Below are positions 8,618 through 17,053 of a stretch of 64,000 bases of DNA, piece after piece. The stretch's first letter is position 1. Each line of letters opens with the position of its first letter. The notes beneath the pieces were generated by a model. The model saw only the letters and a list, made by a program, of their open reading frames with translations. It was not told the DNA's origin and searched no databases. The stretch lies in contig NZ_OBMO01000002.1 of NCBI RefSeq assembly GCF_900217905.1, positions 229,815 through 293,814 of the forward strand. The letters run 5' to 3'. Source of the DNA: Alloalcanivorax xenomutans. GTDB taxonomy: Bacteria > Pseudomonadota > Gammaproteobacteria > Pseudomonadales > Alcanivoracaceae. A program made the position numbers and the translations under genes.

Positions 8618-9118
8618 TCAGGAAGGGCGGCCGTGCCCCGGAGTGCGGCTCAGACCGAGTTTATGCATCAGCTCCAGACTGACGAAAATCGGCCCCACCA
8701 GCAGAAAGATCAGATCGTCGAAGAACGACGGCTTCTTGCCTTCCACTTTATGCCCCCAGGCTTGACCGGCCCAGGCCAGCACCCACACCAGCAGCGCCGT
8801 CCAGCCCAGTGGCAAACCGCTGCGATCGATGCCGGTGACCACCGCGATCGACACCGCCAGCCAGCCCAGCATCAACAACGATACGCCCATGGACAGGCGC
8901 AGGTAGAACGGCATGCACAACACCGCCAGTATCGAACCGCCGTTGACCCAATAGGCGGCGGCGCCCTCCAGGCCAAGCCAGCGGCCCACCGGAATCAACC
9001 AGAACAGGCCCAGTGTGGAAATGAAAATCAGCGGCACACAGACGATGTGCACCCACTGGTTCACCGGATTACGGTGGCTCTCACCGTAGTCGCTCAAAAA
9101 GGTATTTAAATCACGCAT
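8618..9118 (-). CDS. Mpo1-like (DUF962) membrane protein
   Basis: This 166-residue protein matches the DUF962/Mpo1 family: the N-terminal motif HRNPVNQWVHIVCVP (about residues 15-29), four hydrophobic helices, and the C-terminal motif GHKVEGKKPSFFDDL (about 122-136). The conserved histidines are the presumed iron ligands. In yeast, Mpo1 is an Fe(II)-dependent dioxygenase of 2-hydroxy fatty acid alpha-oxidation. Bacterial members are mostly uncharacterised, so the same activity here is inference. It is 17 bp upstream of the AraC gene on the same strand and may be co-transcribed with it and the enoyl-CoA hydratase, which would fit fatty-acid turnover. Confidence 0.85.
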   Translation of the reverse strand: MRDLNTFLSDYGESHRNPVNQWVHIVCVPLIFISTLGLFWLIPVGRWLGLEGAAAYWVNGGSILAVLCMPFYLRLSMGVSLLMLGWLAVSIAVVTGIDRSGLPLGWTALLVWVLAWAGQAWGHKVEGKKPSFFDDLIFLLVGPIFVSLELMHKLGLSRTPGHGRPS

Positions 9119-9220
9119 GACTTCCGCCTCCCTGTTGTTGTTATGCCATGGCCGGCACGACTTTATTGACGACAGATTAGCCCGTGCCCGCCTCCGGGAA
9201 TTGTATGGAATGGCTGAGTC

Positions 9221-9625
9221 TCAGCCACCGCGCCGGCTGTCGCGCAGGGCCCGCAACACGTGACCGCGGGTCAGTAAACCGATCAGCCGGCGCTTCTCGT
9301 CCACCACCGGATAGATTTTCGGCTTCTGTTTGAGCATCAGCTCCGCCAGATCCACCAACGATTCCTCCACGTCCACGGTGAGCGGATCACCGTGCATCAC
9401 CTGCTCCACACGCACCGCGCCTTCACTGTGATAGCTGGAAACCAGCAGTTGCCGCAGGCAATCCTGCTCCGACACGAAGCCGATGACACGGGTTTCGTTA
9501 TCCACCACCGGCAAACCGGTGATGCGGTATTGCAGCAGCGTGTCCACCACCAGGGTGAGGTCCATATCGGCCGGGATGGACATGGGATGCTTGATCATCA
9601 CGTCTTTCACCAACAGACCCGCCAT
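9221..9625 (-). CDS. CBS-domain protein
   Basis: The ATG at 9625 is preceded by AGGGAGAAG, a good ribosome site, giving 134 residues. The whole protein is two CBS repeats: the first starts at VKDVMIKHPMSIPADMDL and ends near VIGFVSEQD, the second runs from VEQVMHGDPLTV to LIGLLTRGHVLRAL. CBS pairs bind adenosyl ligands such as AMP, ATP or SAM and act as stand-alone sensors. The pattern DVM...P.....D matches standard CBS proteins of pseudomonads. No partner gene is obvious; it is 103 bp from the Mpo1-like gene and divergent from the AAA ATPase gene. Confidence 0.87.
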   Translation of the reverse strand: MAGLLVKDVMIKHPMSIPADMDLTLVVDTLLQYRITGLPVVDNETRVIGFVSEQDCLRQLLVSSYHSEGAVRVEQVMHGDPLTVDVEESLVDLAELMLKQKPKIYPVVDEKRRLIGLLTRGHVLRALRDSRRGG

Positions 9626-9688
9626 AATGCTTCTCCCTACATCGCGATACTGCAAAAGCCTTCACAGGGCCCTTTCCCAACCCTTTTC

Positions 9689-9720
9689 GGGGTAGCCGCC
9701 ATGGACGGTGGCCATAAAAA
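9689..9720. repeat. Copy of the CCGCCATGGACGG dispersed palindromic repeat
   Basis: The stretch around CCGCCATGGACGGTGG followed by CCATAAAAA is one partial copy of a repeat that also occurs at 44564-44683 and 46780-46920. The GGCCACC/GGTGGCC-like arms can pair around the ATGG centre. It sits in the divergent gap between the CBS gene and the AAA ATPase gene. Confidence 0.55.
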
Positions 9721-9766
9721 TCGTCCTTGTTTCGACTATAGCACCCCGGCCAGCCGAGTGAAGCGC

Positions 9767-9821
9767 AAGAGCCGGTCTTAGGGCTCTTACGGATGACGCC
9801 CCTCCCCCGGCTCCCTACAAT
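9767..9821 (+). promoter_or_regulatory. Predicted promoter of the AAA ATPase/MscS operon with adjacent inverted repeat
   Basis: A -35 element ATGACG (9793-9798, four of six matches) is separated by 17 bp from a -10 element TACAAT (9816-9821, five of six). Directly upstream lies the inverted repeat AAGAGCC (9767-9773) / GGCTCTT (9782-9788) with an eight-base centre, placed where an activator could bind. Transcription would begin near 9828, about 40 bp before the ATG at 9869. Confidence 0.4.
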
Positions 9822-9868
9822 GGGTCGAACCCGTCGAAGGACAGGGCGGACAGGGACAAGGAGACACT

Positions 9869-12568
9869 ATGGGGCTTCGCTGGTTTATGTCGATGGCCGG
9901 GCTGCTGCTGGCTTTCGCCGGCCAGGCCAACGCGGCCACCGAAACCACCTGCGCCCGGGAACAACGGCAGTTGGAGCAATGGGAACAGCAAACCGTCAGC
10001 ATGGATCGGCAGGTGGAGCCCCTGCAGCGTTTGCTGGACGGAACGCCCATTGCTCCGGACACGTTGAATCAGGCGCTTGGCGCACCGGCGGACGCCGCCA
10101 ACCGGCCTCCGCCCGGCCCCATTACGCCACCCTCGCTGAGCTGCGAACAATTGGAGGAGAGCCTCAATCAGGCGGTTACCGAACGCCGTGGCGTCCGCGC
10201 CCTGCTTGATGACCAACGCGACCAATGGTTTTCCCTGTCCCGTCAGGAACGCGCCGCCGCATTGGCGTTGCTTGAGGAATACCAGTCCCTGACGGCCCTG
10301 GAAACCGATCCGCTGGTCCCCTCCGGGCCATTGCGTGATCATCTCACCGCGCTGATCGCCCTGCTCCCGCCCTTGCGCAACCAACCGGCCAACGCGGCCC
10401 GCCAGCTCGACGTTCTCTGGCCGCCGCCGGTGGCGGACATCCAGGCGGATATCCCCGCCCCGCAACGTCTGGCGCTATGGCGTCACCACTATGAAACCCG
10501 GCGGCAACAATTGGCGCTGCGCTCGGGGCTGTGGCAGCGCCAGGGCGTGCTGCGACTGTGGCTCAGCTACGCGCCGGCGGAGTGGCTCCCGCTGCTCGGC
10601 CTGGAGGCACGGATGACCGTCGACCGCCTCCATCAGGGTTTGGCGCAGACCTACCGGGAATGGACTCTGAACCGGGAGATACGCCATTACACCCCGCTGG
10701 TCAGCAATGCTCTGGCGGTGATACTCGGTCTCGCCATCCTGGCGCTGGTGATGAAACTGGGCCGGCGCGGCCGCCGTGCCCTGCTTCGCCTGCATGAGCG
10801 TCTGGTTTCCCGGGCTGGCCAGAAGCGCTGGCTGTGGAACGCCAGCCGGCTGCTCAGCGGCATCGCGCCCCTGGTGCCCTGGCTGCTGCTCTGGCTGGTG
10901 ATCCATCTGCTGGCACCGTTGCTCGATTCCCCGTCCACCCAGGTGGTGCGCTGGCTGTTGCCACTGGCACGCCTGTATGTGCTGTTCGGTCTGCTGTGGT
11001 TATTCGGGGAATGGCTGGTGTTCCGGGTTTGCCAGAGCGCCCACAGCTATCTCAACGATGCCCAGATCACCGAGGCCAGCGCTCTGGCCCGCCGTCAGGC
11101 ACTGTGGATGATGCTGCCGTGGGCGCTATGGTTCGCGGTGGACCGGCTGATTGGCCAATCTCTTATCGGTTTGCTCTGCACGGTGCTGGTGGGAGTGTGT
11201 CTTTATATCGCCACCGGCCGGCTGCTGGCGTTCCGCCGTGATGATTATCTGCTGTGTTTACAGAATATTCTGCCATCGGTCCTGGATCCGGTGGCGGAGC
11301 GCCTGCTCAAGGGCCTGCGTTTTGGCTGGACCGCACCGGTGCTGTTACCGGTGGCGCTGGTGAATTTTCTGTTTCATTACCTGGACATGCTGCTCGGTGA
11401 ACTGGATTGGTACCTGCGCCTCAAGGCGCGCTGGTTCCGGTTACGCACCAAAGGGGTCGGAGAGGATGAGGAGCCGGTTCGGGAAGACACCAGCGAGGCC
11501 GGAAAGGAATATCAAAAGTGGTTCGCCAATCAGTTGCCGGACGACCAGGAAACCCCGTTTATCGACACCGGCCTGCTCAATGCGATGATCAAGGCGGTGG
11601 AGCAATGGCATTCTGAAAGCGTGGAAGAAAACGCTTTGCTGGTGACCGGCGAAAAGGGCAGTGGTAAAAGCATGGCCATGCGCAAGCTGGTCAGCAAAAT
11701 GGAAAAAGAACAACCGGACCTGCGCCTGGTGACGGTATCGGTGCCGCCGCGCACGGTGACACCGGAAGCGGTGACCTCGATGATCGCCGACGCTCTCGGC
11801 GAATCCCTGGACGAAGGCCCCGCCAGCCTGGTAAAGAACGACGAGCAGCGCCCGCCCACCCTGCTGATCCTGGACGAAACGCAAAACTGCTTCCTCGCCC
11901 GTATCGGCGGGCTGGAAGGCTGGCAGACCTTGCTCACGCTCACCAACGCCCGTCTGGATAACCTGTTCTGGCTGGTATTGATCAACAACCAGAGCTGGTC
12001 CTATCTCTCCAATGTGTTCGGCCGTGACTACCAGTTCCGCCGGGTCATCAAGGTGAAACGCTGGGATCAAAGCGAGATCCGCTCACTGATCCTGTCACGC
12101 CACCACCTCAGCAAGCAGAAGCTGCGCTACGATGATCTGCTGCTGTCCTCGCGGGGTCCGGAGGCCGGCAATATGCGCAATGCGGAACAGCGCTATTTCA
12201 GTTTGCTGTGGGACGCCTGTGGCGGCAACCCGATGGTCGCGCTGAAACTGTGGCTGACATCGATCAAGGTCACCCCCCGGCAGGTGCTGGTGGGCCTGCC
12301 GGCACAGCCTTCGTCGGCACTGGCCGCCGGCCAGTCCGGCGATTCCCTGATGTTCGTCTACGCCGCCATCGTCAGCCATGAGAATCTGTCCGGCGATGAA
12401 ATCGTCGCTGTCACCGATCTCTCCGAGAATGTAGTGCGTTCCGCGCTCAAGGCAGGCCAGGACGCCGGGTTCATCTATAAGGGGGAAGACAGCCGCTACC
12501 GGGTGGTGCCGATGTGGTATCGCACCGTGATCAATCAACTGAACAGGAAGAATCTGCTCCATGAATGA
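9869..12568 (+). CDS. Membrane-anchored AAA-type ATPase with periplasmic domain, partner of an MscS channel
   Basis: This 899-residue protein begins with a signal peptide (cut near ANA at 22-23), followed by a Gln/Glu-rich, mainly helical periplasmic domain to about residue 270. Five or six membrane helices follow (about 278-500). The cytoplasmic part has a P-loop GEKGSGKS at 594-601, a Walker B LLILDETQN with Asp669, and a C-terminal winged-helix-like tail. The nucleotide domain resembles TniB/ExeA-type AAA ATPases, and the N-terminal half resembles the accessory halves of large MscS proteins. The stop overlaps the start of the MscS gene by 8 bp. The inferred role is ATP-dependent control or assembly of the channel; I know no described system of this form. 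Confidence 0.8.
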   Translation: MGLRWFMSMAGLLLAFAGQANAATETTCAREQRQLEQWEQQTVSMDRQVEPLQRLLDGTPIAPDTLNQALGAPADAANRPPPGPITPPSLSCEQLEESLNQAVTERRGVRALLDDQRDQWFSLSRQERAAALALLEEYQSLTALETDPLVPSGPLRDHLTALIALLPPLRNQPANAARQLDVLWPPPVADIQADIPAPQRLALWRHHYETRRQQLALRSGLWQRQGVLRLWLSYAPAEWLPLLGLEARMTVDRLHQGLAQTYREWTLNREIRHYTPLVSNALAVILGLAILALVMKLGRRGRRALLRLHERLVSRAGQKRWLWNASRLLSGIAPLVPWLLLWLVIHLLAPLLDSPSTQVVRWLLPLARLYVLFGLLWLFGEWLVFRVCQSAHSYLNDAQITEASALARRQALWMMLPWALWFAVDRLIGQSLIGLLCTVLVGVCLYIATGRLLAFRRDDYLLCLQNILPSVLDPVAERLLKGLRFGWTAPVLLPVALVNFLFHYLDMLLGELDWYLRLKARWFRLRTKGVGEDEEPVREDTSEAGKEYQKWFANQLPDDQETPFIDTGLLNAMIKAVEQWHSESVEENALLVTGEKGSGKSMAMRKLVSKMEKEQPDLRLVTVSVPPRTVTPEAVTSMIADALGESLDEGPASLVKNDEQRPPTLLILDETQNCFLARIGGLEGWQTLLTLTNARLDNLFWLVLINNQSWSYLSNVFGRDYQFRRVIKVKRWDQSEIRSLILSRHHLSKQKLRYDDLLLSSRGPEAGNMRNAEQRYFSLLWDACGGNPMVALKLWLTSIKVTPRQVLVGLPAQPSSALAAGQSGDSLMFVYAAIVSHENLSGDEIVAVTDLSENVVRSALKAGQDAGFIYKGEDSRYRVVPMWYRTVINQLNRKNLLHE

Positions 12569-13379
12569 GAACGGCGACATTGTCAGCGACCTGGCGGTGG
12601 TGATCGACCTGTTCAACGCCTACGCCATACTGCTGCTGATTCTCGGCGGGCTGTTTCTGTGGGCGCTCAATTGGGGGCTGAACCGGCTCGGCCATTCCCT
12701 GATGGAACGGTTGCCCAGCCGCCGCTTCCTGATTCTCCAGTTCATCACGCTGGTCAGCTTTCTGATTTACACGCTCGGTACCGGCGCCCTCATCCTCGGC
12801 GTTCTGAACCCGCCCAGGGAGTTCATTCTGGCCGCCGCCGGTTCCTTGGCGGTGGCGCTGGGTTTCGCTCTCAAGGATGTGGTGGCATCGCTGGTGGCCG
12901 GACTGCTGCTGTTGTTCGACCGGCCATTTCAAGTGGGCGACCGGGTGCAGTTCGGCGATACCTACGGCGAGATCGTGGCCATAGGTTTGCGCGCGGTGCG
13001 GCTGCAGACCCTGGACGACAATCTGGTCACCATCCCCAACTCCCTGTTCATTACCGACGCCGTCGCCTCCGGCAATGCCGGCGCCCTGGATATGATGGTG
13101 GTGTCGGACTTTCATGTCGCCCTGGACGCGGATCTGGAGCAGATTGAAGCGCTGATTCGCGAAGTGGTGGTCACCAGCCGCTACGCTTATCTGAAAAAAC
13201 CGGTGACCTTCGCCATCGAAGAAGTGGAAATCGGCAATGCCCTGGCGATCCGTTTCCGCACCAAGGCGTATGTCCTGGACGTGCGCTACGAGACCGCCTT
13301 CCGCAGCGACGTGGTGGTGCGCGTCACCACGTTGCTCAAGGAGCGCGGGATTCCCCGCCCGCGCATCCTGCGTGGCTGA
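12561..13379 (+). CDS. MscS-family mechanosensitive ion channel
   Basis: The 272-residue protein has three predicted membrane helices. The third contains the MscS pore signature GSLAVALGFALKDVVASLVAG (given here as its key part ALGFALKDV, about residues 96-104) with the alternating small residues that pack the pore. The beta domain (FQVGDRVQFGDTYGEIVAIGLRAV) and the IPNSLF motif follow. It is close in size to E. coli MscS (286). It forms a heptameric channel that releases osmolytes when membrane tension rises. It is unusual in being translationally coupled (8-bp overlap) to an ATPase with its own membrane and periplasmic domains, suggesting that channel gating or assembly is energy-regulated. 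Confidence 0.92.
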   Translation: MNENGDIVSDLAVVIDLFNAYAILLLILGGLFLWALNWGLNRLGHSLMERLPSRRFLILQFITLVSFLIYTLGTGALILGVLNPPREFILAAAGSLAVALGFALKDVVASLVAGLLLLFDRPFQVGDRVQFGDTYGEIVAIGLRAVRLQTLDDNLVTIPNSLFITDAVASGNAGALDMMVVSDFHVALDADLEQIEALIREVVVTSRYAYLKKPVTFAIEEVEIGNALAIRFRTKAYVLDVRYETAFRSDVVVRVTTLLKERGIPRPRILRG

Positions 13380-13467
13380 CGGTAAGGTGGTTGACGTGAA
13401 TTGCACTTGCCGGTCAGCGGGACAAACCGACAATGGGAGCCAGTCTGTTCCCGGAACCGTCCCGACC

Positions 13468-14460
13468 ATGCTCATCGATGCCACCATGTCCCGCCAGAAC
13501 TTCCATCATGTGGTAGCGGCCCTGGATGCACGCGTGCCTGGCGGGAGGCTGGATCAGGCGCTCAACGAGTACCATTTGGAACGCTGTACCGAAGCGGAGC
13601 GGATCAATCATTGGCGTTGCGCCGATCTGACCGCCCGGCTTGCCGATCAGCAGGGCGATCCGGCACTGCTGGCCCGGGGGTTTCAGGCGCTGGAACAACA
13701 GCGCCGGCTGTTCCCCGGCCTGTCGCCGATCCCCGGCGACATTCTGGACCGGGTCAACCAGTACCAGCGCTACCTGTGCCTGCATTCGGAGCTTGGTGAT
13801 TACCGTCTGCGGATCGGCGCCGAGGAAAGCAGCCTGCAGCTGTTCCGCCGCCCCGGCTTCGAGAGTTACGACGGCCAGGCCCTGGCATTGCTGTATTCCA
13901 CCTGCCGCCTGTTGGAACGCGGCGGCCCCTTGCGCATACGGCGCGTGACTCTGCGCGCCCGCCATGGCGAACGGGGCCGCCGGGATCTGGAAGCGCTGCT
14001 GGGCGTACCGGTCAGTTGCGGGGAAGAGCAGGACGGCGTGGTCTTCAGCAACGCCCACCTGCTGCAACCTTCCGCCACGGCCGGCAGTCTCGACGCCCTT
14101 GGCCAGCGTGAGCGGCAACTGCGGCGCATGCAACCCGGCCTCGGTTGGAGCGACTCGGTGCGCGGCCTGCTGCCGACCGTGGTGGGGCTGCCGGGCAAGC
14201 CGCTGGCGCTGTGCGCCTCGCTACTGGCGGTGAGCGAACGCACCCTGCAACGGCGAGTGGAAGCGGAGGGGCAGGATTTCCGCTCCCTCCTCAGTGACAG
14301 CCGCCGGCAACTGGCGCTGACACTGATGCCCTGGCGCGATCTCACCACCGAGCAACTGGCGGTGCGGCTCGGTTACAGTCAGACAGCGCAGTTTTATCGC
14401 GCCTTCCGCGACTGGTTCGGTGAATCACCGGGCCGCAAACGCGTGGCCATGTACGGTTGA
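13468..14460 (+). CDS. AraC-family transcriptional regulator
   Basis: The ATG at 13468 is chosen because the frame upstream overlaps the MscS gene; this gives 330 residues. Residues 1-220 form an arabinose-binding-like sensor domain, and the C-terminal 100 residues hold two helix-turn-helix motifs (ALCASLLAVSERTLQRRVE and LTTEQLAVRLGYSQTAQFYRAF). A ribosome site is weak, and a GTG further upstream is possible. It lies 88 bp after the MscS gene and 54 bp before a secreted serine hydrolase on the same strand. It more probably regulates the hydrolase than the channel. The ligand is unknown. Confidence 0.83.
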   Translation: MLIDATMSRQNFHHVVAALDARVPGGRLDQALNEYHLERCTEAERINHWRCADLTARLADQQGDPALLARGFQALEQQRRLFPGLSPIPGDILDRVNQYQRYLCLHSELGDYRLRIGAEESSLQLFRRPGFESYDGQALALLYSTCRLLERGGPLRIRRVTLRARHGERGRRDLEALLGVPVSCGEEQDGVVFSNAHLLQPSATAGSLDALGQRERQLRRMQPGLGWSDSVRGLLPTVVGLPGKPLALCASLLAVSERTLQRRVEAEGQDFRSLLSDSRRQLALTLMPWRDLTTEQLAVRLGYSQTAQFYRAFRDWFGESPGRKRVAMYG

Positions 14461-14514
14461 GTGATCCTGTTCACCCCGGGAGCCAATAAGGATTAAAACC
14501 ATCGGGAGAACACC

Positions 14515-15813
14515 ATGTTACAAAGCCTCCGTTACGGCTTGGCGGCCACGGCCCTGTTGATCACCAGCCAGAGCCATGCCGACACACCTCAACTGCCGCC
14601 ACCGGAAAGCACCTCTTTGTCCAAACTGCAACTGATGCAGGGCTTCCCTCCACCGCCGGACAAGCTGGTCACCCAGGCTAATTTCAACCGTTTCCCCAAT
14701 GGCCGCTGGGCACTGCATCACATGCGCGAACTGCAACCCTCACGGGGCATCGCCCGCGATCCGCTGGCGGATGTGGCAAAGTTGAAGTACAAGGACCGCG
14801 GTCTGGGCGATCTCCGTTTCGACGACGGCAGCGGCCAGACCACCACCGTTTCCGAATGGCTTCGCGACACCTATACCGACGCTTTCATCGTACTGCACAA
14901 GGGACGGGTGGTGTACGAGACCTACGCCGATGGCATGGATGATCAGGATCAGCACATCCTGTGGTCCGTTACCAAATCAGTCACCGGCTTGCTGGCCGCC
15001 GACATGATTCAACGTGGCGAGCTGGACCCGGACGCCACCGTGGCCCATTACGTGCCGGAACTGAAAGACAGTGCCTGGGGTGACGCCACCGTACAACAGG
15101 TACTGGATATGACCGCCGCGGTGCGTTACCGCGAGGACTACAAGGACTTCACCTCCGACGTTTACCGCTACGCCTTCTCTTCCGGCATTCTGCCAAAACC
15201 GAAAAACTATCAGGGTCCGGCTTCCCTTTATGAATTTCTCGCCAGCCTGACGGAGAAGAGCGGCGAGCACGGTAAGCAGTTCACCTACCAGACGGTGCAG
15301 TCGGAAGTGGTGGCCTGGATCATCAGCAAGGCCTCCGGGCGGGACTACACCGACCTGCTGTCCGAACGTATCTGGAGCAAGCTGGGCGCCGAACGGGATG
15401 CCTATGTTCTGGTGGATCCCCACGGCACACCGCTGGCCGGCGGCGGCATGAACGCTACTTTGCGCGACCTCGCCCGCTTCGCCGAAATGGTGCGCCGCAA
15501 AGGCCATTACAATGGTGAGCAGATGGTCAGCAAGGCCGCCATCGAGGACATCTTCAAAGGTGGCGAGCGATCCAAATTCGAAGGCGGTGGTCTGGATTTC
15601 CGTCGGGGGCAGTCCTACCACAATCAGTGGTATCAGACCCACAACGACCATGGCGCCTTACAGGCCGCCGGCATCCATGGCCAGATGATTCATATCGATC
15701 CGCAAGCGGAACTGGTGGTGGTGAAGTTCTCTTCTCACCCGGTGGCCAGCTCCAGCTTTACCTATACCTCCACCACGGCGGCCCTCGACGCCATCACCGA
15801 AGCTCTGCAATAA
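14515..15813 (+). CDS. Secreted serine hydrolase, beta-lactamase/6-aminohexanoate-dimer hydrolase family
   Basis: The 432-residue protein has an N-terminal signal peptide (cut after SHA near 22). The catalytic SxxK motif is SVTK at residues 151-154, with a tyrosine in YQTVQSE at about 260 serving as the YxN-like general base and HGQ at about 385 replacing the KTG box. This is the class C beta-lactamase/family VIII esterase fold; the closest described group is the NylB-like amide hydrolases and carboxylesterases. It probably acts in the periplasm or outside on esters or linear amides, and real beta-lactamase activity is unlikely. A strong terminator follows at 15822-15850. The AraC gene just upstream is a candidate regulator. 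Confidence 0.83.
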   Translation: MLQSLRYGLAATALLITSQSHADTPQLPPPESTSLSKLQLMQGFPPPPDKLVTQANFNRFPNGRWALHHMRELQPSRGIARDPLADVAKLKYKDRGLGDLRFDDGSGQTTTVSEWLRDTYTDAFIVLHKGRVVYETYADGMDDQDQHILWSVTKSVTGLLAADMIQRGELDPDATVAHYVPELKDSAWGDATVQQVLDMTAAVRYREDYKDFTSDVYRYAFSSGILPKPKNYQGPASLYEFLASLTEKSGEHGKQFTYQTVQSEVVAWIISKASGRDYTDLLSERIWSKLGAERDAYVLVDPHGTPLAGGGMNATLRDLARFAEMVRRKGHYNGEQMVSKAAIEDIFKGGERSKFEGGGLDFRRGQSYHNQWYQTHNDHGALQAAGIHGQMIHIDPQAELVVVKFSSHPVASSSFTYTSTTAALDAITEALQ

Positions 15814-15821
15814 CGACGATG

Positions 15822-15850
15822 GCCGGCGGCAACTCCGCCGGCTATTTTTT
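15822..15850 (+). terminator. Rho-independent terminator after the serine hydrolase
   Basis: GCCGGCGG (15822-15829) pairs with CCGCCGGC (15835-15842) around a five-base loop, followed by TATTTTTT. It ends the plus-strand unit and lies only a few bases from the stop codon of the convergent PF10118 gene. Confidence 0.88.
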
Positions 15851-15853
15851 GCT

Positions 15854-16717
15854 TTAGCCGACGCCCTGAAGCTCCGGACGATCAAGCATCCGAGACAGCT
15901 TTTTCAGCGCCTGTTCACGTACCGCGCGGCTGTCCTTTTTTTCCGGATGGAAAGATGGCTTGTAATACGCCACATAGGACCGTCCGAGGCGCCGGAGCCA
16001 ACCCGGCCGGCCGAACAACCAGTTCAGCCCGTTCCCCACGGAACGAAGATCCCGTTTATCGTCCATACCCTGACGCAACTGGATATAGTGAAAAATGGTG
16101 AAGCCGATGAATTCCACCGTGGTCAGCGCCATTTCCGAAGTGCGAATCCAGTAGCTGCCGACCTGATCCGCGTATACGTCGTAGGCCACCGCCTTATGCT
16201 CACTTTCCTCCACTGCGTGCCATAGCCAAAGAGGCAGCATGCGTTCGTCCATGCCTTCGAGAAACTCCGGGTTTTCCAGAATCAGCTCCGCCAGCATGGC
16301 GGTGAAATGTTCCAACGCGCAGGTCTTGGCCAATTGCCGCTCCGGAGACAGATTCTTGGCGATCCACTTCATGCCATTGTGCACGAAGTCATGCACCTTG
16401 CGGGTCGGCACACCCTTTTCTTCCATGAAGTCATTGAACGCTTCGTGCTCCTTGCCGTGGTGCGCCTCCTGGCCGATAAATCCCTTCACTCGCTCACGCA
16501 GATCCGGATCGGAGATTTGCTTTTGATAGTGGCGCACGGCGCGGACGAAGAAACGCTCGCCCTCAGGGAAGGTGCAGGACAAGGCCGTCAGCAGCATGGT
16601 TTTGAACTGATCGTCGGCGAACCAGTAGCGCGACATGGACGGATCGAACTCGAAATCCATGCGGCGCGGCTGGATGTCGCTGGCATTGGTCCGCATGGCG
16701 GTCATTTTGGTGTTCAT
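15854..16717 (-). CDS. PF10118-type predicted metal-dependent hydrolase (ferritin-like diiron fold)
   Basis: This 287-residue protein carries the acidic and histidine motifs of the PF10118 family: GQEAHHGKEH at about residues 86-95, a CALEHFTAMLAEL helix at about 134-146, and AVEESEHKAVAYDV at about 171-184. The spacing of E and ExxH pairs is that of a ferritin-like diiron centre, so it may be an oxygenase or desaturase-like enzyme although the family is named metal-dependent hydrolase. A hydrophobic segment near residues 195-215 may associate with the membrane. It is a single gene, convergent with the serine hydrolase. Substrate unknown; these genes are common in hydrocarbon degraders. Confidence 0.84.
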   Translation of the reverse strand: MNTKMTAMRTNASDIQPRRMDFEFDPSMSRYWFADDQFKTMLLTALSCTFPEGERFFVRAVRHYQKQISDPDLRERVKGFIGQEAHHGKEHEAFNDFMEEKGVPTRKVHDFVHNGMKWIAKNLSPERQLAKTCALEHFTAMLAELILENPEFLEGMDERMLPLWLWHAVEESEHKAVAYDVYADQVGSYWIRTSEMALTTVEFIGFTIFHYIQLRQGMDDKRDLRSVGNGLNWLFGRPGWLRRLGRSYVAYYKPSFHPEKKDSRAVREQALKKLSRMLDRPELQGVG

Positions 16718-16870
16718 GCCCGGTCTCCCGATGAACTTCTCGAATGGCCTTCACTATGCGATCACGGCGATTCGGCACGCCAGTGCCGCTTGTGCCATTT
16801 TGCCCTGCCCGGAATGCCAAAAACGGCCTGGCGGACGCCGGGCGCCAGCCGATCAGGGTCCATGAGCGGT

Positions 16871-16900
16871 GCTACGAAGCCCCTACAGCGGCTCCGTAGC
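16871..16900. repeat. REP-like palindrome (GCTACGAAGCC type)
   Basis: GCTACGAAGCC and GGCTCCGTAGC pair with one mismatch around an eight-base centre. Related short sequences occur near 34960-35047, 42845-42860, 47219-47236 and 63899-63916, always outside genes. Confidence 0.55.
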
Positions 16901-16950
16901 CCTTTCGGTAGGAAACGGTTTCAGACTGATAAGTGAATGAGGCTCACCAC

Positions 16951-16976
16951 AAAAAAAGGCCGGCGGGGAGCCGGCC
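16951..16976 (-). terminator. Rho-independent terminator of the peroxiredoxin-glutaredoxin gene
   Basis: On the minus strand GGCCGGC pairs with GCCGGCC around a five-base loop and is followed by seven T. It lies about 80 bp beyond the stop codon. Confidence 0.88.
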
Positions 16977-17053
16977 GAGGAAGGGGAAGTCACTTGGGGA
17001 AAACAGTGGGCGCGCGTCCTTGTGCGCCGCTACCCGGTGAGCGCGGGTAAGGG

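Larger units (their letters stand above)
16718..17053. other. Intergenic region of 336 bp between the PF10118 gene and the peroxiredoxin gene
   Basis: It holds the upstream region of the PF10118 gene, an imperfect palindrome at 16871-16900 (GCTACGAAGCC pairing with GGCTCCGTAGC), and the terminator of the peroxiredoxin gene at 16951-16976. I see no open frame worth calling. Confidence 0.7.

Noticed and set aside
14515..15813. Antibiotic beta-lactamase
   Set aside because: SxxK is present but the KTG box is replaced by HGQ, as in esterases and amide hydrolases.
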